Origin: Zygnema cylindricum
Lineage: Eukaryota; Streptophyta; Zygnematophyceae; Zygnematales; Zygnemataceae
Length of the DNA stretch: 14,173 bases
Reading direction: 5' to 3'
NCBI GenBank assembly: GCA_037447655.1
Contig: JBBHKE010000849.1
Coordinates: forward strand, 1-14,173
Position 1 is the stretch's first letter, and each line of letters opens with the position of its first letter. A program made the position numbers and the translations under genes. The notes under the pieces were generated by a model that was not told the DNA's origin, did no database searches, and saw only the letters and a list, made by a program, of their open reading frames with translations. Positions 8,265 to 14,173 of this stretch are shown here, in pieces.

Positions 8265-8610
8265 TCATAATCACTACACTTAGTGACTAAAGCGTGAGCG
8301 TATATTTTTGCAAAGTCTTTTTCTGACTGACACTGAAACTGAAAATAGATCGACAGTTTTGTAATACCGAGGACCGGTTCTGTGGTACCTGTGGAAGTCA
8401 TTAGGCGAGTGGTGGTAGGTTGTAGTTTATCTGCCGTAAGACCTATCTTTATGGCAAATTTGGACCCGAGGATAATTGGTTTTGGGCCTGTTTCCAAAAG
8501 AGGTGAAATCGAGGCAACCCCATTAACAGTAAAAACACCAAGTTTGTTATCCAAAAATCTGATGTGAAGAGTAAAGGTGGAACGCTCTTCAAGGGTAATT
8601 GCTTGAAGAG
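8250..8610 (-). pseudogene. Retroviral-type aspartic protease domain (broken)
   Basis: This domain would cleave the Gag-Pol polyprotein. Frame 8554-8081 reads VNGVASISPLLETGPKPIIL, the flap/active-site region, followed by SKFAIKIGL and later DYECLVGQDVIF, the usual C-terminal hydrophobic strand of gypsy proteases. The catalytic D-T-G-A reads E-T-G-P, with Glu encoded at 8492-8494, so the catalytic Asp is substituted. Sensible text extends upstream to about 8610 (STFTLHIRFLDNK). A frame change relative to gag falls at or near the (AG)6 run at 8607-8618, and another near 8200-8250 leads into the linker frame. The assignment rests on motif order and position between gag and pol. Confidence 0.75.
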
Positions 8611-8619
8611 AGAGAGAGT

Positions 8620-10541
8620 GTTCCTATTGTTTTGAAGAGTCTGTAATGCATGCGCTGATGGTGTTGGATTCACAGATTTATTCGAGCCCTCCGGATCGGG
8701 GAGCATAGAGGACAGTATTGATTGCCGTTCTTTTACCGTATAAGTGTCCTGTATACCTCTTCCAAGAATGGTTAAGGCCTCCAAAATGATGCTAGAAGTT
8801 GTTTCCGGTATAGGTGAATAAGGTTCTTTGGCAAATTATAATGGTATACGAGTGTTAATGGATTTTGACACGGGATTATGATCGGGAAACCCTTTAAAAA
8901 GAGCTGCCCACTGTTGAACAATTGCCTGTCTGAAAGATTGTCCGGCGAAAGAGGGCATATGGACCATGTTCGAGCCATTCCAGTTAATTGCGGTTTGACC
9001 TGCGCCATAAATGCAGCAAACTGCTCCTTCATCATGGTCGCCATGGTAGCCTGCATTTTGGCTTTCTCTCGGTCCCCCCTGCTGATTTTCAGAGGGTTGT
9101 CTTTCTCTACCCCTTTGTGTGGAGTGACCAGTTTTGCCGAACGAGCAGGCATACCGCTGTTTTTTATTTGATTTTGATAATTGAAATCGATTTTTAAAGT
9201 GACATCGATATACATAATGACCTATTTGATTGGAATGAGTACACGTGGCAGTCTTAACCGGACAGCCGCGTGCATCGTGACCACTGTTACCACACCGGAA
9301 ACAGATACGCACCTCGAGGGTCGTGGGTAATGTTTCTATGGCTGGAGCCCTTGGAGGTCTCATATTGGGCCATGGGTTGCGCGGATTAGGATTCGGATTC
9401 GAGATTGCATTTGGAAAATCTCAAGGAGAAGACTTAGGTCGCTCATGAGTGTCCCACCAGCTGGTTTGCATTTCATACTTTACGGCATATTCTGCCGCCT
9501 GCTCAAAAGTAAATTTGGGGCCATATGCCTCAGTCAAATGGCTTTCAATAAAACGTCGAGATTGGGTAGGGAATTGCCCCACAAATTTCTAAACTGCCTC
9601 TGCGTCTGATATGAGGTCAGGCAGTGCTTCACGTAATGTTTCCATACGTGATCGCAATGCCGTGGCAGCTTCGCCTGATCGACGCTCAAAATTCATTAGT
9701 TCTTTGACCTGATCGGGATTCTGCATTCGGTACTCTTCCTGTAATAAACTGAAAATAAATGGTACCAGATCCTTTAGAGGTACCAGCATGGCAGGGCGAG
9801 CCGGAATCGTTGCCCGAGTTGCAACAGCAAAATGATGAGGGACCTCGGGTATTTCAGTGGAAATTTCGTTACCCGCAGAGTCATAAACTGCGGGTACCGC
9901 TGCTTGGAAAAGAATTTATGGGATGCCAGTTATGGCTAAAGAACCAAAATATGCGGGTGCCATTTCTGTCATAGCACAAATTGCCGCATAAATCCGTGTA
10001 TATAGAGATAGGGCAGATCCCCTAAGGTATCGTCCCAATAAAGAAAAGGTACCCCGTAAATCATAACAGTCTTGATACCGGAATGCGAGGTCGCGCATCT
10101 CGATATCGAAAAAAGCATGACAAAGTGTGACAAGGACATAGTGTCCATGAGACCCGAAAAACAAAACTGATTTTTACCTCCTCCGGTGTCCATGGACGAG
10201 GCTATGTCTACGAAAAAGAAACCGGAGTTATTGTGTAGGGTTCCACCCAACGGAAAACGCGAAGGCGGTAGATTTAGATCCTGAATATCAACGGAGTCTA
10301 TGTCCTAGTTTTCCCCCCTGCTGTGGGAAGAGGATGAAGAGACAGATGATGTAGATCTATATGTGGTGGTAATACCCGATTTAGAGTCGGGTGAACTCGT
10401 AAGCTGAGACTGGGCAGTATGACCAAGGAACTACACAGGAGGTGAGGCAGTGGGAATCAAATCCCAGTCCGGTCCACGGTAAAGACTTGAGCTTCTAATC
10501 GTACCGGCTGGAAACTGTAAATTGTTCCAGTCTATTAGCAT
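8620..10541 (-). pseudogene. Ty3/gypsy gag with CCHC zinc knuckle (broken)
   Basis: This is the structural capsid/nucleocapsid protein of the element. The probable start is the ATG at 10541-10539, which opens a frame with a Ser/Thr-rich N-terminus (TYRSTSSVSSSSSHSRGE near 10380-10310). A frame change at about 10100-10160 leads into the frame holding YLRGSALSLY (about 10029-10000), a typical gag capsid motif, then a long helical-looking stretch (FSLLQEEYRMQNPDQVKEL). CFRCGNSGHDARGC at 9303-9262 is a perfect CX2CX4HX4C knuckle. A second knuckle starting at CTHS has lost its second Cys. In-frame stops lie at 10431, 10305, 9916, 9589 and 9421. Downstream text continues in the same frame to about 8620, where the AG run coincides with the switch to protease. 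It is clearly inactive. Confidence 0.88.
9262..9303 (-). other. CCHC zinc knuckle in gag
   Basis: The 14 residues CFRCGNSGHDARGC fit CX2CX4HX4C exactly. This is the nucleic-acid-binding knuckle of nucleocapsid. It is the best-preserved motif in gag and fixes the strand and frame. Confidence 0.92.
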
Positions 10542-10691
10542 GTAAATTGTCAATCGTCCTATTCGAGTGCAACTAGGTGCCGGACCCTACTCAGGGTCAG
10601 TGTGCAAATGCCCATTGCCAGATCTAAAAACACACAGATCTACTAACACACCACACACAGGAAGTCTTCAAATTCATGCAAACAGGCACCA

Positions 10692-10703
10692 CCCCCCCCC
10701 CCC
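10692..10703. repeat. Poly-C homopolymer run
   Basis: Twelve consecutive C residues occur in CACCACCC...AAC context. This is a simple repeat and its exact length may be unreliable in sequencing. Confidence 0.8.
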
Positions 10704-10731
10704 AACAATTCGATCTATTCTGTATCATCGG

Positions 10732-10765
10732 GGTTAGTCTAATCGTGAGGTTAGTCTAATCGTGA
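10732..10765. repeat. Exact 17-bp tandem duplication
   Basis: GGTTAGTCTAATCGTGA occurs twice back to back (10732-10748 and 10749-10765), followed by GGTTGTTC. Exact identity in an otherwise decayed region implies a recent slippage duplication. Confidence 0.9.
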
Positions 10766-10842
10766 GGTTGTTCACAGCCAGATCTAAGCAAACCACAATA
10801 AGTCACTTCAAGCCACACCAAGAAGAAACATGTCACCTATGC

Positions 10843-11004
10843 AAGGCCACTTGTGGCCAAATTTAATAAAATAGGAAACTAGCCAAGGCCCACAAGGCCA
10901 GATGTTATAAAACAGGAAGTTATCTAGGGCCAGCAAGGCCAGATGTAATAAACAAGAAGCAGCTATCCAAGACCAATCACGGTCAGATCTAAGGAAAATG
11001 CAAC
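10843..11004 (-). repeat. Four ~41-43-bp tandem repeats in probable LTR
   Basis: Units start at 10843, 10885, 10926 and 10969 with the pattern AAGGCC..CAAGGCCAGATGT.ATAAAACAGGAAG..ATC, the last one diverged (AAGACCAATCACGGTCAGATCTAAGG). The core GCCAGATCTAA also occurs upstream at about 10618 and 10778, so the array once may have been longer. Sub-terminal tandem repeats are common in LTR U3 or leader regions and may have been enhancer-like; no function is shown here. Confidence 0.75.
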
Positions 11005-11322
11005 ATATATGAGCTATGCAAACAGAAGGCACAGCCTTCGATCGAGTATAAATTTCCCATAAACGGTTGCATTTATCAACTTACTTCGCGCCTGCACCCA
11101 TAGGGACCCGACTACTCACCTGATAGCGATAGCCCCAGTATGGTTCCGTGAGTGTCTTTAGCGGAGCTCTAACTCCTCTCCAACCCAGAATGGTCGATAA
11201 CACACCACAACTCAATTATCAACTTAGTTAGTAGCCTGTTAGGGCACGCTTATCAGCACTATGCCACGCTCTACCTGTCTATAAAGTAGCGATAATTCAA
11301 TGTTATAATTCATGCAACCTAA

Positions 11323-11392
11323 TAGATATACATATATATATTTATATATTTTTTTGAGGGTTTTTTTTTTTAAGTTTTTTATTTGTTTAAGT
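11323..11392. promoter_or_regulatory. AT-rich TATATA/poly-T tract
   Basis: AATAGATATACATATATATATTTATATATT is followed by two T runs. It could be a decayed promoter TATA region or polyadenylation zone of the putative LTR, in either direction. Low complexity prevents a firm call. Confidence 0.3.
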
Positions 11393-12520
11393 TTGCCATG
11401 TGTTCTGCGTGAGTAAATTCGGTAGGAAGAAAGAAGAGAAAACGATACCGGTCAGTTCAGGAATCTCATATTCAACCGCTCAAAAACAAACTAGACACCA
11501 ATGAAATGGAAATAAAGCAGAACAGAAATTTCAAAAACTACCAACAAATTAACAATAACTAGACAGAGGAAAGCAATTGACACAAGGAATAAAGAAAATT
11601 AGAAAACGAGACAAATTAAACACGGGAATATTTGCGACATTAGCCACAAGGCCCTAAAGTCTTTAATATTCCCTACGGGAGTCCAACCAGCGGACCAGAA
11701 CCCTTCCTTAATTGGAAGAAGGAGCCGGGATAGCCGGTATTCCCACAAAGCCAGATAGGACTAGAGCCAGCCGGTACAGTCAGCGCTTTTTACAGCAAGA
11801 AAGCACAAAGTCTACAGAACACAAGTCACACGCCACAGCAAGTAGACAACAGTCTGGAGGGAAACCCTTGCAGGCCAGCTTGCGCCAGTAGATTAGGTAA
11901 GGACTTGTTACAAGAGAAAAAATATGGAGCTCAATGACAGTTCACCAACATCAAACTATGGGCCCTTTCAGAAAAACCCTAACTCAAAACTAGCTTCTCA
12001 CTAAAATACTTTGGTGAAACCCTAGCTATCAAACTGTTCGACAAATCCCGAGAATAACGCCTGCTAGAAAATGACAAACTTCCAATGTTGGATTCCCGTG
12101 TTTAATTTGTAACTGCTTCTACAATGCCAAATGGCATTTATCTTATGCTTTCGCTAACCGTATAGCCACACTAAATTCTATATGTCTTTGAGCATGCAGG
12201 TTTCTATGTTCAAACGTTGCCAGTTTCTGGAGACAGCCGCTGCGTTGCCGCCTCGCAAAGCGTTACATCTACACCTCGAGGATAAAGACCCTCCCTAAAC
12301 TAAGCAATAATAATGCATGAACCTCCGAGGGTTCATGACTTTTGACATTAGTCAAATTCGGAGCCGTTGAGTTCCTATCCTCCGATGCCGTACCGAGTGT
12401 ACTCCGACCCTTTATCGTGTCCGTACCTCGAACTGTACATCCATGTATGAACCTGTCACGTCGCATATGAATCAATTAGTATGGGCCCAAGTGATATTAC
12501 CCACCGACGTCTTACGGCAT

Positions 12521-12640
12521 GACAACTGTCGTGCATGGCTATACAAACGCTAATGACATGCATCTAATCTAAGCAGGTCGCCCAGCGCAAAATATGAAGA
12601 TCGATTTCCATATGTAAAAGTATAACCAGGTAACAGGTGA
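12521..12640 (+). repeat. Diverged direct repeat, copy B (matches 2704-2835)
   Basis: The shared TGTCGTGCATGGC word is followed by CATGCATC, GGTCGCC and CATATGTAAAAGTAT in the same order as at 2704-2835. It sits 56 bp from the end of the PHD-containing frame, where the outer end of a gypsy 3' LTR would be expected on the minus strand. Confidence 0.5.
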
Positions 12641-12695
12641 ATACTACAAAGCAATTATATGGATTTGTAACGAAGTCATAGACAAATATCGCCGA

Positions 12696-12929
12696 CTATA
12701 AAATAAAAAAAAACAAGGATATATTTAATAACAATACGGTCCCAAGCTCCAGCCGCCGAGGAGCTGGCGAAACTTCAGGTAAGTTACGACATCCGTGGCA
12801 GAACCATTGTCCCTCTGGAATAGCGTGTAGGGGTGGGACTAAGCATTCCATACGGATTCCTAAATTGCAGTAGTCGCACAGCAGCATAGTCGTTTCTCCA
12901 TCGTTGCGCCAACACAACTAACACTCAGT
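12696..12929 (-). pseudogene. C-terminal PHD finger of gypsy integrase polyprotein (broken)
   Basis: PHD fingers are small Zn-binding modules, many of which read histone H3 tail methylation. Ligands in order: Cys (12921-12923), then a TAG at 12918-12920, Cys two residues on; MLLCDYC (CX2C); then X4-Arg-X2-Cys where the family has His, so the single His ligand is Arg here; then PPLHAIPEGQWFCHGC, giving the final CX2C at 12800-12789. The spacing fits C4HC3 exactly apart from His-to-Arg. The frame is the same as the upstream integrase C-terminus, with only the TAG between them, so PHD and integrase were one polyprotein. About 30 more residues, ending in a hydrophobic run, follow to the stop at 12696. 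A targeting role for integration is inferred. Confidence 0.85.
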
Positions 12930-14068
12930 GGCCTCGTTAATCCGCATCCGCCATGGGTCCATGTTGTGGGATAGATCGGGGAAGTAACACAGAGCACAAA
13001 TTTTTGAATGCTCTCGTAAGGTTTGTGTGTCGGCTCCCTGTAGACTCAGTAATCCGTTGGAGTCGATTCTTGTAATTCTCAAAATGTGAGCTGAAACATT
13101 CGTGTCGAGCGTATCGAATGCTTGCCGTCGCAAATAAATAGATTCCCACACTCGAAAAGGTTTGTGTTGTGGCCAATGACTACCACTGCCAGTTGTAGCA
13201 ATCCGTAAGGAGTCGCGATGTTGGGCGATCTGCAAATTTTTTAAGGCCATGGGCATGACCCTAGCAAAAGGCAATGTTCGGTTAGTAAGTTCTTCCAAAA
13301 AAAAGGAGTCTGATATGAGAGTCAAAGGTAAACTAGCAGTTTTCTGTACATTTTTACCCAGTAGTGGGTTTCAACCAAACAACACATTATATGGACTGAA
13401 ACTTGCTAAACTGGCATGTACAGACATCCGATAACTTATGGCAATATGCCCCAATGATTTGTCCCACACAATAATCTCTTTTTCTAAATAATGTTTACGC
13501 AAAACCCGTTTAAATGTTTGTACAGCTCTCTATGCCAAACCGTTTGCTTGAGGATGATCGCGACTCTTTCGTCGGTGATTGATTAACGCCTCATCTAACA
13601 TCTCTAGAAATTCGCGACGAAACTATGTTCCCTTGTCTGTAATACTTCTGCAAAGGCTCCATATCCGAGGAGAACATGCTCTTTAAAATTTACGGTGGTG
13701 AGTTTGGCCGTTTTCTGCGGGAGTGCCACATCTTCCACCCATTTGCTGAAATTCTCGATCATTATCGTGATGTATTGCTTACCCTTTAGAGAAATTGGAA
13801 AGGGCCCTGCCAAAACACACGACCACCTGTAAAACAGACCCCGAATAGGCAAGGGTTGAAGTGTAGTCTGCCGGTTTGAAAATGAAGTTCGTAAATGATC
13901 ACATGTGTTGCATTCGTGCAACATCAACGCCAAGTCGGCTTGCATTCGCGACCACCAATAACGCGCATGTACCAAACTCATTCGTTTAGTACCATAATGT
14001 CCAAGATCTGTATGAATCTGATTTATAAGCAATAGTCGTTCCGTCGGTTGTAACTCTGAGACCTCCAT
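12930..14068 (-). pseudogene. Ty3/gypsy integrase (broken)
   Basis: Integrase joins element cDNA to host DNA. Frame 14068-13604 opens with the HHCC zinc domain (H-x4-H at IHTDLGH, CX2C at ECNTCD), then GLFYRW...LAGPFP and the ENFSKW block. A one-base loss near 13640 shifts into the frame carrying TDKGT, LINHR, DHPQANGLA and RAVQT, then PYNVLFG. Catalytic triad: the first Asp is Val (codon 13814-13816), the second Asp survives after the shift, and the Glu position is a TAG (13530-13532). More stops lie at 13623 and 13371. The C-terminal part (13325-12930) has IAQHRDSLR and SLQG, a module I associate with green-lineage gypsy elements that end in a PHD finger. RNase H is not upstream within the window, so this is the tail of an element that continues to the right. 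Confidence 0.92.
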
Positions 14069-14173
14069 AAGTCCTCAGAGTGGACAGCTTCCAAGAAGCC
14101 TCTAGGATAATCCTGACCCCTTTGTGTTTAAGCAAAAATAACTGCCACCCTGGCAGACAAAAACGCTGACCAA
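14047..14173 (-). repeat. 127-bp inverted repeat, right copy (native spacer before integrase)
   Basis: Read on the minus strand, this is the RNase H-integrase spacer that runs into MEVSELQPTERLLLINQ. It is the inverted partner of 4899-5025. Similarity reaches the last base of the window, so the repeat probably continues outside it. Confidence 0.85.

Larger units (their letters stand above)
5026..10541 (-). mobile_element. Ty3/gypsy retrotransposon relic, 5' part: gag-PR-DNMT-RT-RNase H
   Basis: Read on the minus strand, the order is gag with a zinc knuckle, aspartic protease, a cytosine-5 methyltransferase insert, RT and RNase H. Integrase is missing downstream of RNase H: the reading breaks at 5025 into an inverted spacer fragment. 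Translated similarity is continuous through many stops and frame changes, which shows one old element rather than separate genes. Its 5' flank (10542-12695) should contain its LTR. It shares style and decay level with the integrase-PHD tail to the right, so both probably belong to one family. Confidence 0.85.
10542..12695 (-). mobile_element. Non-coding region between gypsy tail and head, probable LTR plus leader
   Basis: There is no protein-like frame on either strand for about 2.1 kb; the frames 10808-11032 and 12269-12475 look random. It lies after the PHD-ending polyprotein and before the gag start on the same strand, which is where a 3' or shared LTR and the 5' leader belong. It holds a 43-bp tandem repeat array, an exact 17-bp duplication, a C12 run and an AT-rich TATATA tract. 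I could not place LTR termini or a convincing primer-binding site. Its right end contains a diverged copy of 2704-2835. Confidence 0.5.
12696..14173 (-). mobile_element. Ty3/gypsy retrotransposon relic, 3' part: spacer-integrase-PHD
   Basis: This is the 3' coding end of a gypsy element entering from beyond the right edge. It ends with a PHD finger and is followed by a non-coding LTR-like region that leads into a gag on the same strand. It is therefore upstream of the gag-to-RNase H relic, the reverse of the order within one element. Two tandem elements sharing an LTR, or a circularly permuted copy, would both explain this. Confidence 0.8.

Noticed and set aside
10441-10523. tRNA-like sequence on the + strand (TGGGAATCAAATCCCA and CTTCTAATC words)
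   Set aside because: No complete cloverleaf can be drawn, and the minus strand reads as gag N-terminal frame.
5030-10541. Endogenous pararetrovirus (caulimovirid) insertion
   Set aside because: Gag with protease, RT and RNase H could suggest it, but there is no movement protein, and the associated family has a retroviral-type integrase with PHD, which points to Ty3/gypsy.
12269-12475. 68-codon minus frame in the LTR-like region
   Set aside because: No domain, low-information composition, and no continuation of protein-like text on either side.
6914-13532. Uniform C-to-T (methylation-driven or RIP-like) mutation as the cause of the stops
   Set aside because: Some stops fit CAG to TAG or CGA to TGA (7557, 13371), but others imply GAG to TAG or frameshifts, so no consistent signature is visible without a consensus.
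4899-14173. DNA transposon with terminal inverted repeats carrying an integrase and PHD (Ginger- or Maverick-like)
   Set aside because: The inverted repeats are coding spacer of the gypsy pol, the enclosed genes are gag, protease, RT and RNase H, and the right repeat reaches the window edge, so it is not shown to be a terminus.

Overview
This looks like repeat-dense, intergenic nuclear DNA of a eukaryote, most likely of the green lineage (a bryophyte, charophyte, fern, lycophyte or gymnosperm). The evidence is a degenerate Ty1/copia fragment and a degenerate Ty3/gypsy family with an unusual domain set: gag, protease, cytosine-5 DNA methyltransferase, RT, RNase H, integrase and a C-terminal PHD finger. 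I recognise this polyprotein type from green algae and early-diverging land plants. I cannot name the species. I found no intact host gene, no convincing tRNA or rRNA, and no bacterial-type signals. Every coding region is a relic broken by stops and frameshifts.

Left part (1-3217): no genes. Positions 150-1585 are a diverged repeat of about 0.5 kb present three times: two direct units, then an inverted one, so the outer units form a fold-back. Weaker repeats follow: one near 2330-2465 is echoed near 4600-4725, and one at 2704-2835 is echoed at 12521-12640. A degenerate GCTGCTATG-like tract lies just before the copia fragment.

Copia part (3218-4540, + strand): the RNase H end of a copia polyprotein, a polypurine tract, an LTR that seems to begin at 3704, then a weak initiator-Met-type primer-binding site and a short Ser-rich ATG frame that may be the start of a second copia gag. 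The layout is tail-LTR-head.

Gypsy part (4899-14173, - strand, read from high to low coordinates): integrase (14068-12930), PHD finger (12923-12789), about 2.1 kb of non-coding DNA that should include a shared LTR (12695-10542), gag with zinc knuckle (10541-8620), aspartic protease (about 8610-8250), a linker, a C5 DNA methyltransferase domain (about 7850-6914), another linker, RT and RNase H (6541-5030). The order is again tail-LTR-head, so the window probably holds the 3' end of one element joined to the 5' part of another. A 127-bp inverted repeat (4899-5025 and 14047-14173) comes from the spacer just upstream of integrase. It meets the end of RNase H at the palindrome GTTGCAAC.

The most interesting content is the DNA methyltransferase carried inside a retrotransposon, paired with a chromatin-reader PHD finger. 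This suggests an element family that could once write and read chromatin marks. In this copy the protease, RT, methyltransferase and integrase each carry active-site damage, so the locus is dead.
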